64,000 nucleotides of DNA, taken from Fictibacillus arsenicus. Lineage in GTDB: Bacteria > Bacillota > Bacilli > Bacillales > Fictibacillaceae. The DNA lies in contig NZ_MQMF01000002.1 in the NCBI RefSeq assembly GCF_001999465.1, forward strand, positions 186,001 through 250,000, written 5' to 3'. Of the stretch, positions 1-9,519 are shown piece by piece. Made by a program: the position numbers and the translations under genes. Every line of letters starts with the position of its first letter. Position 1 is the first letter of the stretch. Under the pieces are notes generated by a model. That model saw only the letters and a list, made by a program, of their open reading frames with translations. It did no database searches and was not told where the DNA came from.

Positions 1-542
1 AACAAATAATACTTAGGTGCGTTAGCTAATGTGATGCCTCTGTTCCAGTTTCTAGCTAATAATGTAGAAATCCATAAGATCCCGAATAGTACGTGTCCTC
101 CGTGGAACCCAACTAGTGTATAGAAAGCAGAACCAAATGCGGAGCTGGTAAATGTATGTCCTTCGTGAACATAGTGGATGAACTCGTAAATTTCAAGGCC
201 CAGGAATCCAAGTCCTAATAGTAATGTTACGATAAACCATCCTTGCAAAGAACGTACTTTGTTTTGTTTTAATGAAAGAACTGCATATACACTTGTAAGT
301 GAGCTTGTTAAAAGCAGCATGGTTGCAAGAAATACTAATGGCAGTGAAAATAATTCTTCACCAGACGGACCATCTAAATGCATATTTCTAAGACCAAGAT
401 ACGTTCCAAAAAGAGTAGCAAATAGGACAGTTTCTCCACCTAGGAAAAGCCAGAATCCTACAAACTTATTTTTACCTTCAAGGGTAGCTTTTTCCGGGTG
501 TGCAGGAAAATTAGCATCTGTTAAACGTTCTCCAGCATTCAT
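1..542 (-). CDS. ctaE: Cytochrome c oxidase subunit III, 3' end outside window
   Basis: This is the membrane subunit III of the caa3-type haem-copper oxidase that accepts electrons from cytochrome c. The translated N-terminus (MNAGERLTDANFPAHPEK) is followed by a first membrane helix with the family pattern FWLFLGGETVLFATLFGTYL. About 180 codons are inside the window; the family is near 207 residues, so roughly the last 27 are missing. The ATG overlaps the ctaD stop as TAATG, which implies translational coupling. It is the last visible gene of the leftward ctaB-ctaC-ctaD-ctaE cluster. Confidence 0.93.
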   Translation of the reverse strand, partial: MNAGERLTDANFPAHPEKATLEGKNKFVGFWLFLGGETVLFATLFGTYLGLRNMHLDGPSGEELFSLPLVFLATMLLLTSSLTSVYAVLSLKQNKVRSLQGWFIVTLLLGLGFLGLEIYEFIHYVHEGHTFTSSAFGSAFYTLVGFHGGHVLFGILWISTLLARNWNRGITLANAPKYYL

Positions 543-2386
543 TAAGCTCTACCCCCTTTAATGTCAGCTTCAACTTCTTCTTTATGGATATGATATCCAT
601 GGTCGTCTATAACAGAGCGAAGGAACATTGTGATTAATACTAATCCTAAACCAGCCCCGGCAACAATCCAGTTCGCATAAATAAATCCAAAACCAGAAAT
701 AAACAAACCTAATGACATTATAAACGGAAGAATCGAGCCATTTGGCATATGAATTTCTCCTACAGGTTCAGCTGGTGTCATTTCACCATTGCCAGCTGCC
801 TTTTCTACATACAATGCATCCAGACCACGAACAAGCGGTGTTTGTGCAAAGTTGTATTCAGGTGTTGGAACTGGCATTGCCCATTCAAGCGTACGCCCAT
901 CCCAAGGATCTTTAGTTGTTGCATATTTAGATGAAGCAGAAATAATGATATTAATTAATAGTACAATTGTTCCAGCACCCATAAGAATAGCACCGATCGT
1001 ACTAACGAAGTTTGCTCCATCTAGTTCCTGACCAGACATATATGTATATACACGTCTAGGCATACCCATCAATCCTAACCAGTGCTGTGGAAAGAACGTT
1101 AGGTGGAATCCGATAAAGAACAACCAGAAGTTCCATTTTCCAAGAGTTTCATTCAGTACACGGTTAAACATTCTTGGATACCAGTAGTATAACCCGGCGA
1201 ACAATCCTAAAATCAAACCTCCAACGATAACATAATGGAAGTGAGCTACTACGAAATAACTGTCATGGTACTGATAGTCTGCCGCGGGAACAGATAGCAT
1301 AACCCCTGTAACTCCACCCATAACGAACGTAGGAATAAAGCCAACTGCGAACAGCATGGCTGTTGTAAAACGGATTTGTCCCCCCCACATCGTGAAGATC
1401 CAGTTGAAGATCTTAACACCTGTAGGAATCGCAATTGCCATTGTTGCTACTGCAAAGATTGAGTTCGCAACCGGTCCAAGACCAACAGTAAACATGTGGT
1501 GGACCCATACCATAAATCCTAAGAAACCGATGAGTACTGTCGCAAATACCATTGCACTGTAACCAAACAAACGTTTGCTAGAGAAGGTAGATACGATTTC
1601 AGAGATAATACCAAATGCAGGTAAGATCAAAATATATACTTCTGGGTGTCCAAATATCCAGAAAATATGCTCCCAGATTAATACGTTTCCGCCCATGTCC
1701 GCATTAAAGAAATTAGCATCAAAAACACGTTCAAACATGAGTAGGAAAATACCTACTGTCAAAGCAGGGAATGCGAACAAAATAAGTCCAGAGGTTACGA
1801 ATGAAGCCCATGTAAACAACGGCATACGCATAAATGTCATACCAGGTGCCCGCATATTAATAACAGTTACCAGGAAGTTAATACCCCCAGCAAGTGTCCC
1901 TGCCCCTGCAATCTGAAGACCCAGTACGTAGAAATCCACTCCAGTATCTTCCGCAACAGTTGACAATGGTGCGTAAGCTGTCCATCCAGCTTCAGGTGCT
2001 CCGCCTAAGAACCAGCTTAGGTTCAGCAATAGACCGCCAAAGAAAAATAACCAAAAACCTACTGCATTCACAAATGGGAATGCTACGTCACGCGCTCCGA
2101 TCTGCAATGGAAGGATCGCGTTCATAAAACCAAAGATGATCGGCATCGCTGCCAAGAAGATCATCGTTGTTCCGTGCATCGTTAATAATTGATTGTAAAG
2201 TTCACCAGTGAAGATTTTGCTATCTGGTTCCATTAACTGAATACGCATTAAGATGGCTTCAAGTCCTCCGATTAAGAAGAAGAACCCGCCAGCCAAAAGA
2301 TACAAAATACCGATTTTTTTATGGTCAACGGTAGTGAGCCAATCCATTAGCCCACTTCTCTTTTTGTGACTTTCGTGAGTTGCCAC
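542..2386 (-). CDS. ctaD: Cytochrome c oxidase subunit I (caa3 type)
   Basis: This is the catalytic subunit with haem a and the haem a3-CuB oxygen-reducing centre, in the cytoplasmic membrane. The protein has the subunit I signature around the CuB ligands (WEHIFWIFGHPEVYILILP, then VWVHHMF) and the later DSYFVVAHFHYV motif holding haem histidines. Many hydrophobic helices span the 614 residues. The frame is open to 2407, but that extension encodes the ribosome-binding site AAAGGAGG, so I start at the GTG at 2386, six bases after it. ctaE follows with a one-base stop/start overlap and ctaC precedes by 30 bases. Confidence 0.96.
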   Translation of the reverse strand: MATHESHKKRSGLMDWLTTVDHKKIGILYLLAGGFFFLIGGLEAILMRIQLMEPDSKIFTGELYNQLLTMHGTTMIFLAAMPIIFGFMNAILPLQIGARDVAFPFVNAVGFWLFFFGGLLLNLSWFLGGAPEAGWTAYAPLSTVAEDTGVDFYVLGLQIAGAGTLAGGINFLVTVINMRAPGMTFMRMPLFTWASFVTSGLILFAFPALTVGIFLLMFERVFDANFFNADMGGNVLIWEHIFWIFGHPEVYILILPAFGIISEIVSTFSSKRLFGYSAMVFATVLIGFLGFMVWVHHMFTVGLGPVANSIFAVATMAIAIPTGVKIFNWIFTMWGGQIRFTTAMLFAVGFIPTFVMGGVTGVMLSVPAADYQYHDSYFVVAHFHYVIVGGLILGLFAGLYYWYPRMFNRVLNETLGKWNFWLFFIGFHLTFFPQHWLGLMGMPRRVYTYMSGQELDGANFVSTIGAILMGAGTIVLLINIIISASSKYATTKDPWDGRTLEWAMPVPTPEYNFAQTPLVRGLDALYVEKAAGNGEMTPAEPVGEIHMPNGSILPFIMSLGLFISGFGFIYANWIVAGAGLGLVLITMFLRSVIDDHGYHIHKEEVEADIKGGRA

Positions 2387-2416
2387 GGTGTAACCTCCTT
2401 TTTTCAATGCTTAAGA

Positions 2417-3436
2417 CTATTTCAATTTAAGACCTAACAAGTAATCTGAAACAGCATCAATTTCCTCATCAGAAAGGTTCACTTTTGGCATGTTGTTGCC
2501 TGGTTTCACTTCTTGAGGATCTTTTATCCATGCTTTCAGATTTTCTTTGTTATGTTCTAAGATACCTGCTACACGGTCTTTATCACCAAAACCAGTTAAG
2601 CTTGGTCCTGTGTTACCGCCTTCTTGTCCAACAGCGTGGCAAGATAAGCAGTTCTTTTCAAAGACTTGTTGTCCATTAGCATTAGCAGAAGATTTACCGT
2701 CTGCAGCCTTATAGCTTGCAACCCAGTTCTTATAGTCTTCTTTAGAAACAACTCTTACTTTGAAATCCATTAAAGCATGTGATGCACCACAAAGCTCGGC
2801 ACACTTACCTTTGTAAACAACATCTGTCTTGCTTCCAGTATCAAACCACATATAGTTCTTGTTTTTATCCCCAGGGTTTGTATCTGTTTTACCAGCTAAT
2901 GACGGAATCCAGAATGAGTGGATAACATCAGCTGAAGATAGTTCCACGTGAACTTTTGTATCTGCAGGAAGTACTAATTCCTGTGAAGTAATTAACTCTT
3001 CTTTTGGATACTCAAATTCCCACCAATATTGGTGTCCAGTTACTTTAATGCTCAATTCATTTTTTGAAGCTGGTTTCGCATCTGCAGAAAATTCAAACGT
3101 TCTCATAACAGTTGGCACCGCTAAAATGATTAGCAAAAGAATAGGGATCACTGTCCATAACAACTCAAGCATGTGGTTACCTTCCACTTGCTTAGGTGTT
3201 GAAGTATCTCCTTTTTTCTTTCTAAACTTTAATAATACAAATGCATAAAGAACGAAAACTACCACTAGAACCAGAATCATAATACTAATTGAAATCAGCA
3301 TTAGCTGGAACTGTTTGTCAGCAACTTCACCTTGCGGAATTAACGCCGATAGAGTCGGATCTCCGCACCCCATCAATAAGAGTGCCAACATGGCAAATAA
3401 GGAAACCAGACGTCCTTTTTGTAGCCATTTTTTCAT
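2417..3436 (-). CDS. ctaC: Cytochrome c oxidase subunit II with fused cytochrome c domain
   Basis: Subunit II of the caa3 oxidase receives electrons in its own cytochrome c domain and passes them to CuA. The protein starts with a lipoprotein signal whose lipobox ends in LLMGC. Two membrane helices follow, then the CuA domain with the CAELCGASHALM ligand motif, and near the C-terminus a haem c site (CLSCH) with a later Met ligand in NMPKV. The 339 residues compare with about 356 in B. subtilis CtaC. I prefer the ATG at 3436 over a longer frame to 3496; a GTG one codon upstream is also possible. Confidence 0.95.
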   Translation of the reverse strand: MKKWLQKGRLVSLFAMLALLLMGCGDPTLSALIPQGEVADKQFQLMLISISIMILVLVVVFVLYAFVLLKFRKKKGDTSTPKQVEGNHMLELLWTVIPILLLIILAVPTVMRTFEFSADAKPASKNELSIKVTGHQYWWEFEYPKEELITSQELVLPADTKVHVELSSADVIHSFWIPSLAGKTDTNPGDKNKNYMWFDTGSKTDVVYKGKCAELCGASHALMDFKVRVVSKEDYKNWVASYKAADGKSSANANGQQVFEKNCLSCHAVGQEGGNTGPSLTGFGDKDRVAGILEHNKENLKAWIKDPQEVKPGNNMPKVNLSDEEIDAVSDYLLGLKLK

Positions 3437-3568
3437 CACTACATATACCCCACTTTCTCGTTGTAGTCTGTCTTGACTGATCTTCTTTCTATTCAATTCA
3501 AATAATTATATTTGAATGGAAATAGCTAAATAGCTTTTTGAAAGCCCTTTTATGTAAAGGCAATTACA

Positions 3569-3594
3569 GGAACAGCGCAGATTTACGCTGTTCC
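3569..3594 (-). other. Intercistronic hairpin between ctaB and ctaC
   Basis: A perfect 9-bp inverted repeat, GGAACAGCG and CGCTGTTCC with an 8-nt loop, lies 18 bases downstream of the ctaB stop and about 130 bases upstream of ctaC. No U-run follows on the minus strand, so it is not a classic terminator. I infer an mRNA-stability or partial-termination element that lets ctaB be expressed differently from the oxidase genes. Confidence 0.6.
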
Positions 3595-3612
3595 AGAGAG
3601 TAAACAAAGATT

Positions 3613-4551
3613 TTATATATTAACTAGAATCATAGCGACAAACATGATTGTCATGTAATTCAATGAATAAACAAACATCATACGGGCCCATTTCATATCA
3701 TCTTTCGTTTTTAATCCTGAAAGTGCTAAGATTAGCCATCCTGTACCTAATACAGCTGCCAAAATTAGATATAACATTCCAAAATCAAATAAGTAAAGAG
3801 ATACTGGAAGCAATGCAGCTACATACCAGATCATCTGACGCTTAGTAATCCCAAAACCGGATACTACTGGAAGCATTGGTATGCCTGCTTTTCGATAATC
3901 TTCGCAGCGTTTCATGGCAAGTGCCAGAAAATGCGGCGGCTGCCATAAGAACATGATAAGGAATAGAATCCATGCTACCCAATGAAGGTTAGCATCTACT
4001 GCAGCCCAGCCGATTAGCGGAGGTACTGCTCCCGAAATCCCTCCAACAACCGTGTTAATTGAGTGAGTGCGCTTCAGCCACAATGTATATACGATAACAT
4101 ATACAAAGAGTCCGATTAATCCAATTACTGCAGCTGTGGGCGTTGTCATTGCAAGCATTACAGTTCCTATAGCTGATAGAATAATTCCCACCCAAAGGAC
4201 CTGACTCGCAGAAATACGGCCTGTAACAGTTGGTCTTTCAATTGTTCTTTCCATAAGCTGATCGATATCTCTGTCAATATAGTTATTTAAACAGCATCCT
4301 CCGGCAATAACTAAAGCAGCACCAAGTATACACAATACTAATGTAAGAATGTTGTCAGTAAACAAATAACCGTTATACTTTAGGGCCAGGAAGAATCCTG
4401 CAAAAGTTGTAATCAGATTGCTCATTACAATACCGAGTTTGGCGATGGTTAAAAAATCTTTCCAAGTACCCGTTGGATTTGCTTCTGAAAGAGGTCCTGG
4501 TTCCATAACCTTGTTAGCGGCTTCATATGCAGTTGGTGTTTTGCTCAACAC
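3613..4551 (-). CDS. ctaB: Protohaem IX farnesyltransferase (haem O synthase)
   Basis: CtaB transfers a farnesyl group from farnesyl diphosphate to haem B, giving haem O, the precursor of haem A. It is a UbiA-family polytopic membrane protein. The family Asp-rich motif [15 protein letters not shown] and the second motif around [15 protein letters not shown] are both present. The frame is open to 4599, but AAGGAGG at about 4559-4565 sits 7 bases before a GTG at 4551, with a TTG one codon later, so I start at 4551 (312 residues). It is the first gene of the leftward cta cluster and is divergent from ctaA. Confidence 0.93.
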   Translation of the reverse strand: MLSKTPTAYEAANKVMEPGPLSEANPTGTWKDFLTIAKLGIVMSNLITTFAGFFLALKYNGYLFTDNILTLVLCILGAALVIAGGCCLNNYIDRDIDQLMERTIERPTVTGRISASQVLWVGIILSAIGTVMLAMTTPTAAVIGLIGLFVYVIVYTLWLKRTHSINTVVGGISGAVPPLIGWAAVDANLHWVAWILFLIMFLWQPPHFLALAMKRCEDYRKAGIPMLPVVSGFGITKRQMIWYVAALLPVSLYLFDFGMLYLILAAVLGTGWLILALSGLKTKDDMKWARMMFVYSLNYMTIMFVAMILVNI

Positions 4552-4892
4552 AGATACACCTCCTTCTAAGGAAAAATTCAGTTCCAATTCTTTCTTCAAG
4601 TGTAAGATAAGCCCTCATTCATTCTATATGGGCTTGTAAGTAAAATCAACGGTTAAAAATTGTCTCTATCTGTTCACAATATGTAAAGTAGATTGATTTA
4701 CCCATATGATAGGATAAGATTATACAAAGAAAGTAAAGAAAATGTCCTTTAACATTATAAAACAAAACATGTACTTTGTATACTTCGACTAATACTGACA
4801 GTACCTTATATTATTTGTACTATCAGGCTGACATGAATACCAGCAAATTTTTTTACAATTTTGTGAAGTTTATAGAACTCTAAAGCAGGTGA
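4552..4892. promoter_or_regulatory. Divergent ctaB/ctaA control region with ResD-like sites
   Basis: This 341-bp stretch has no gene and holds the control signals of both haem-A genes. TTTGTGAAG (4860-4868), 24 bases before ctaA, matches the TTTGTGAAT-type motif reported for the respiration regulator ResD in B. subtilis. ATTGTGAA is present on the minus strand at 4673-4680 on the ctaB side. ResD control of ctaA and ctaB is established in B. subtilis; its action here is inferred from motif and context. No convincing -35/-10 pair was assigned. Confidence 0.45.
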
Positions 4893-5783
4893 ATGAAATT
4901 GAAAAGAGCTTATCAAATTTTCTCTATTATTACATCATTCGGTATGCTGCTCGTTTTACTTATGGGAGCAGTTGTCACAAAAACAGATTCAGGCGACGGC
5001 TGCGGTAATTCTTGGCCCCTTTGCTATGGTGAATTGCTGCCGACTCAGCCTAAGCTTGAAACGATCATTGAAGTCAGTCACCGCTATGTATCTGCATGGC
5101 TAGGAATTTTAGTTATCATTTTAGCAATATGGGCGTGGAAAAGAGATCCACATAGAAAAGAAATTAAAATACTGGCTGGATCTGCTGTGTTTTTCATTGT
5201 TCTTCAAGGTCTTCTAGGAGCCGCAGCAGTTATATGGAGTCAGTCATCAGCTGTACTTGCTTCTCATTTTGGTTTCTCACTCGTATCATTTGCCAGTGTG
5301 GTGCTTCTTGCACTGCTATCTTTTGAGAAACGTGAAGATCCCTTTGTGGCAAGAGTTTCTACAGCATTTAAAAAGAATCTTTATTGGCTCTTTGCTTACC
5401 TATATGCAGTAGTTTATACAGGCGCGCTAGTAAGGCACACAGGCTCAAGCATGGGATGCGGACCAGAGTTCCCGTCCTGCAGCGGTACAATAGCTGAATT
5501 TGGTTCTCAAGCGAGCATACATCTTCTCCACCGAATTGCAGCTATCGTATTATTCCTGTGGATCGTATACTCGTGGTACCACGCTAGGAAGCATTATAGA
5601 AATCAAAAAGCATTAAATAAAGGTTTACAGTTTGCTGCACTATTTGTTTTACTTCAAGGGGTTTCTGGCGCAATGATCGTCTTATCAAACTTAAACTTAT
5701 TTGTAGCATTATCACACGGATTAATTATTTCTTTCTTGTTCGGAGCACTTAGTTTCGTAACTTTAATCGTTTATCGAAAATAA
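4893..5783 (+). CDS. ctaA: Haem A synthase
   Basis: CtaA oxidises the methyl group of haem O to a formyl group, making haem A for the caa3 and aa3 oxidases. The 296-residue protein has about eight membrane helices in two similar halves. Each half carries the paired cysteines and histidines typical of type 1 Bacillus CtaA: CGNSWPLCYG with a following HRYVSAWLG, and CGPEFPSCSG with a following HRIAAIVL. The start ATG follows AGCAGGTG; a GTG one base upstream is in another frame. It is divergent from ctaB and ends at a strong terminator. Confidence 0.95.
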   Translation: MKLKRAYQIFSIITSFGMLLVLLMGAVVTKTDSGDGCGNSWPLCYGELLPTQPKLETIIEVSHRYVSAWLGILVIILAIWAWKRDPHRKEIKILAGSAVFFIVLQGLLGAAAVIWSQSSAVLASHFGFSLVSFASVVLLALLSFEKREDPFVARVSTAFKKNLYWLFAYLYAVVYTGALVRHTGSSMGCGPEFPSCSGTIAEFGSQASIHLLHRIAAIVLFLWIVYSWYHARKHYRNQKALNKGLQFAALFVLLQGVSGAMIVLSNLNLFVALSHGLIISFLFGALSFVTLIVYRK

Positions 5784-5788
5784 TTATT

Positions 5789-5836
5789 AAAAAGCTGACA
5801 GAGGTTCTTTTTAAGGACTTTTCTGTCAGCTTTTTT
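5789..5836 (+). terminator. Rho-independent terminator of ctaA
   Basis: A long stem AAAAAGCTGACAGA / TCTGTCAGCTTTTTT with a purine/T-rich loop begins six bases after the ctaA stop and ends in a T-run. Confidence 0.9.
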
Positions 5837-5878
5837 GTACTATTCACTTACTATCAGAGGTATTTTTAAACGCAATTT

Positions 5879-6006
5879 GAAGAAATCTGCGAATATATTC
5901 ACCAATTATTGTAATAATTTCACCCTTTAGGGCAATAATTTCACCCATTAACAAGATATATTGACGAACGTGGAAATTTCACAACATCCCCCTATTAAAA
6001 TCACCC
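5879..6006. repeat. Degenerate tandem repeat, ~21-nt period (array 1)
   Basis: Between the converging ctaA and pycA terminators the motif (t)ttcacc recurs with its C at 5900, 5921 and 5942, an exact 21-nt step, and again at 5980 and 6002. The two best units share AATAATTTCACCC. The stretch is AT-rich and non-coding. It has the same period as arrays at 14044, 40672 and 48173 but a different unit sequence. Confidence 0.6.
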
Positions 6007-6016
6007 TACATACAAC

Positions 6017-6050
6017 AAAAAGACGTCTCTTATTGAGACGCCTTTTTTAG
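6017..6050 (-). terminator. Rho-independent terminator of pycA
   Basis: Read on the minus strand: GGCGTCTC, loop AATAA, GAGACGTC, then TTTTT. It lies 4 bases after the pycA stop. Confidence 0.9.
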
Positions 6051-6053
6051 TGA

Positions 6054-9000
6054 TTATTTTTCCAATTCGATCAATAGGTCTCCAGCGCTGATGCCTTCTC
6101 CATTTTGTACAGAAATGGATTTAACGCGGCCGTCGAATGGTGCTTGAACGGTTGTTTCCATTTTCATGGCTTCCGTAATCATCAAATGATCACCCTTCTT
6201 CACTTTTTCACCTTGCTCAACCAGCACTTTAATTACTGTTCCTGGCATACTAGCACCGATTTGTGAAGGATTTGAAGGATCTACCTTTTGTTTAGCTGTA
6301 ACGGTTACTTTTGCACTTTCGTCAATTACTACAATCTCACGTGACTGTCCGTTAAGCTCAAAATAGAGAACTCTAGATCCATCACTTTGAGCTTCCCCAA
6401 TCGAAACCAGTTTTACGATAAGGGTTTTTCCTTGTTCAATTTCAACTTCAATTTCTTCGCCTAATGTCATGCCATAGAAAAATGTCGGAGTATCCAGCAC
6501 AGATATATCTCCAAATTGAGCATACATCTTCTCACGGTCTAAGAAAACCTTCGGATACAAAGCATAGGCGAGAACATCAAAGCTTGTAACTTGGCGGTTG
6601 ATCTTATGGAATAACGTCTCTTTAATGTCATTAAAATCAGCAGCTTCAAGTGTTTCGCCAGGTCTTACAGTTAATGGCTCTCTGCCTTTTAAGATAATCT
6701 GCTGAAGTTCTCGTGGGAATCCTTGATACGGCTGACCGAGGTGACCTTGGAAGAATTCCACTACTGAATCAGGGAAGTCCAGTGATTCTCCTCTTTCATA
6801 CACCTCATCCTCGGTTAAGTTGTTTTGAACCATATAAAGTGCCATGTCCCCCACTACTTTAGATGACGGTGTAACTTTAACAACATCGCCGAACATGTCA
6901 TTAACTCTTCTGTACATCTGCTTCACTTCATCCCAGCGTTCTCCTAGACCAACAGCTTTCGCTTGCTGCTGAAGATTACTGAACTGGCCGCCAGGCATTT
7001 CATGTTCATATACCTCAGGATCTGGAGCATTCATACCGTTTTCAAAGCCAGAGTAATACTTTCTGATATCTTCCCAATATGCGGAAAGCTGATTTGCACT
7101 TTGAATGTTTAAGTCAGGCTGTCTTTCGTTTCCAGTTAAAGCGTAATATAAAGAGTTAGCGCTTGGCTGTGATGTTTGACCTGACATTGAGCTTACTGCA
7201 ACATCCACAATATCTACACCCGCTTCTGCAGCTTTCGCATAGGTATAAATACCATTTCCGCTCGTATCATGCGTATGCAGATGGATTGGAATGTTAATTG
7301 AATCTTTCAGGGCCGAAACAAGATCATAAGCAGCCTGCGGCTTTAACAGACCTGCCATATCTTTAATAGCAAGAATATGTGCTCCTTCTTGTTCAAGTTC
7401 CTTGGCAAGATTCACATAATAGTTCAGATCATATTTCGTACGGCTTGCATCTAGAATATCACCTGTATAGCAAATAGCTGCTTCGGCAATTTTACCTGTT
7501 TCACGAACTGCGTGAATAGCAACTTTCATGCCTTCAAGCCAGTTTAAACTGTCAAAGATTCTAAAGACATCTATCCCGGCCATTGCAGATTTTTTAACAA
7601 ATTCTTCAATGACGTTGTCAGGATAATTTTTATAGCCGACTGCATTCGATGCCCTTAAAAGCATTTGGAACAATACATTTGGAGCTTTTTCTCTAAGCTT
7701 TAAAAGCCTGTCCCACGGATCCTCATTTAAGAAACGGTATGCAACATCAAACGTTGCTCCACCCCACATTTCCATTGAGAACATATCTGGCCAAAGTCTT
7801 GCAGTTGGCTCTGCGATATGAAGGAGGTCATTCGTTCTAACACGTGTTGCCAGCAGCGACTGATGCCCGTCTCGGAATGTAGTATCTGTAAGCAGCAGCT
7901 TCTTTTGATCTTTAACCCATTGAGCTACTGCTTCCGGGCCTTCACTGTCCAGCAATTGTTTAGTGCCATTAGGAATTGGCTCAGAATTTTTTACTTTCGG
8001 TATGCGTGGTTGATCAAACGATGGCTTCTCTTGTTTTTGAAGACCAGGGAATCCATTAATCGTTGTCGCTCCAATATATGAAAGCATCTTTGTTCCTCTA
8101 TCCTTGCGTTTAGGGAACACAAATAATTCACTGCTCGTATCAATAAAGGAAGTATCATAGTCTCCCGATAAGAATTTTTGGTGAGTTACAACGTTCTCAA
8201 GGAAAGCTATGTTAGTCTTGATCCCGCGAATACGGAATTCTTTTAAATTTCTTAACATTTTAGATGCAGCTTGTTCATAGGACAACGCCCATGTTGAAAC
8301 TTTCACAAGCAACGAATCATAAAATGGCGTGATGACTGCACCTTGGTAGCCATTGCCTGCGTCGAGTCTTACTCCAAAACCGCCGCCTGAACGGTACGCC
8401 ATGATTTTTCCTGTATCTGGCATGAACTGATTTGCTGGATCTTCTGTAGTAACACGTGATTGAATGGCATAACCATGACAATAAATATCCTGTTGCTGCG
8501 GGATTCCTAATTCTTTACTATGCAGAGAGAAGCCCTGAGCAATCAGAATTTGTGATTGTACAATGTCAATACCTGTTACCATCTCAGTAATGGTATGCTC
8601 TACCTGTACACGGGGATTTACTTCGATAAAATAAAACTCACCGGATGGAGTAACAAGATACTCTACAGTGCCTGCATTCACGTATCCAACATGCTCCATT
8701 AAGGAAACGGCTGATTCGCAAATTTCGTGGCGCAATTCCTCGGTCAATGAAACGCTTGGTGCTACCTCGACTACTTTTTGATGTCTTCTCTGAACGGAAC
8801 AGTCACGCTCATATAAATGAACGAGATTTCCTTCATAGTCTCCAAGGATCTGTACTTCAATATGTTTTGGTTTATCTAAGAATTTTTCAACATAAACTTC
8901 GTCTTTACCAAAAGCGGCTTTTGCTTCAGATTTTGCTCTATCAAAGCTTTCAGCTAATGAATTCTCACTTCTTACGATTCGCATACCTCGGCCGCCGCCG

Positions 9001-9497
9001 CCCATGGATGCTTTAATAATTATTGGAAAACCATGTTGTTCTGCAAAAGACCTTACCTCATCTAAAGAGTTAACAGGACCATCACTTCCTGGGATAACCG
9101 GAATGTTCGCATCAATAGCTGCTTGTCTTGCTTTAACTTTATCCCCGAAAACATCCAGATGTTTTTCTTCTGGTCCGATAAAGATAATTCCCTCTTCACG
9201 GCATCGCTCTGCAAACTCTTTATTCTCTGATAAGAAACCATAACCCGGATGAATTCCATCTACTCCATTTGCCTTTGCGATTTCAATAATTCCTTCGATA
9301 TCGAGATAAGCATCTATCGGTTTTTTTCCTTCCCCGACAAGGTAGGCTTCATCTGCTTTATAACGATGGTAGGAACCAGTATCTTCCTTTGAATATATTG
9401 CTACTGTTCGAATATCCAGTTCTGTACATGCTCTGAAAATTCGGATTGCAATTTCTCCTCGGTTTGCTACTAAGACTTTGCTAATTTTTCTGCTCAT
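6054..9497 (-). CDS. pyc: Pyruvate carboxylase
   Basis: This biotin enzyme carboxylates pyruvate to oxaloacetate with ATP and bicarbonate, refilling the TCA cycle. The 1147 residues show the full domain order: biotin carboxylase with ATP-grasp (residues ~1-460, glycine-rich MGGGGRGMR), carboxyltransferase TIM barrel (~530-800, TTFRDGHQSLLATR), allosteric linker, and a C-terminal biotinyl domain with the biotinylated lysine in EAMKMET. The start ATG follows AAAAGGAGAGG. It sits beside the cta genes as in B. subtilis, ending convergently with ctaA, 22 bases after the ftsW stop. Confidence 0.98.
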   Translation of the reverse strand: MSRKISKVLVANRGEIAIRIFRACTELDIRTVAIYSKEDTGSYHRYKADEAYLVGEGKKPIDAYLDIEGIIEIAKANGVDGIHPGYGFLSENKEFAERCREEGIIFIGPEEKHLDVFGDKVKARQAAIDANIPVIPGSDGPVNSLDEVRSFAEQHGFPIIIKASMGGGGRGMRIVRSENSLAESFDRAKSEAKAAFGKDEVYVEKFLDKPKHIEVQILGDYEGNLVHLYERDCSVQRRHQKVVEVAPSVSLTEELRHEICESAVSLMEHVGYVNAGTVEYLVTPSGEFYFIEVNPRVQVEHTITEMVTGIDIVQSQILIAQGFSLHSKELGIPQQQDIYCHGYAIQSRVTTEDPANQFMPDTGKIMAYRSGGGFGVRLDAGNGYQGAVITPFYDSLLVKVSTWALSYEQAASKMLRNLKEFRIRGIKTNIAFLENVVTHQKFLSGDYDTSFIDTSSELFVFPKRKDRGTKMLSYIGATTINGFPGLQKQEKPSFDQPRIPKVKNSEPIPNGTKQLLDSEGPEAVAQWVKDQKKLLLTDTTFRDGHQSLLATRVRTNDLLHIAEPTARLWPDMFSMEMWGGATFDVAYRFLNEDPWDRLLKLREKAPNVLFQMLLRASNAVGYKNYPDNVIEEFVKKSAMAGIDVFRIFDSLNWLEGMKVAIHAVRETGKIAEAAICYTGDILDASRTKYDLNYYVNLAKELEQEGAHILAIKDMAGLLKPQAAYDLVSALKDSINIPIHLHTHDTSGNGIYTYAKAAEAGVDIVDVAVSSMSGQTSQPSANSLYYALTGNERQPDLNIQSANQLSAYWEDIRKYYSGFENGMNAPDPEVYEHEMPGGQFSNLQQQAKAVGLGERWDEVKQMYRRVNDMFGDVVKVTPSSKVVGDMALYMVQNNLTEDEVYERGESLDFPDSVVEFFQGHLGQPYQGFPRELQQIILKGREPLTVRPGETLEAADFNDIKETLFHKINRQVTSFDVLAYALYPKVFLDREKMYAQFGDISVLDTPTFFYGMTLGEEIEVEIEQGKTLIVKLVSIGEAQSDGSRVLYFELNGQSREIVVIDESAKVTVTAKQKVDPSNPSQIGASMPGTVIKVLVEQGEKVKKGDHLMITEAMKMETTVQAPFDGRVKSISVQNGEGISAGDLLIELEK

Positions 9498-9519
9498 ACA
9501 AGTTCCTCTCCTTTTACCG

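Noticed and set aside
1575-1916. 113-codon open frame antisense to ctaD
   Set aside because: It lies fully opposite a well-conserved gene and has no ribosome-binding site or family pattern.
2387-2407. Longer ctaD start (ATG at 2407)
   Set aside because: The extra codons are the AAAGGAGG ribosome-binding site of the GTG start at 2386.
5879-6006. CRISPR array
   Set aside because: Repeat units are about 21 nt with no separate spacers and are degenerate; the same holds for arrays at 14044, 40672 and 48173. No cas genes are present.
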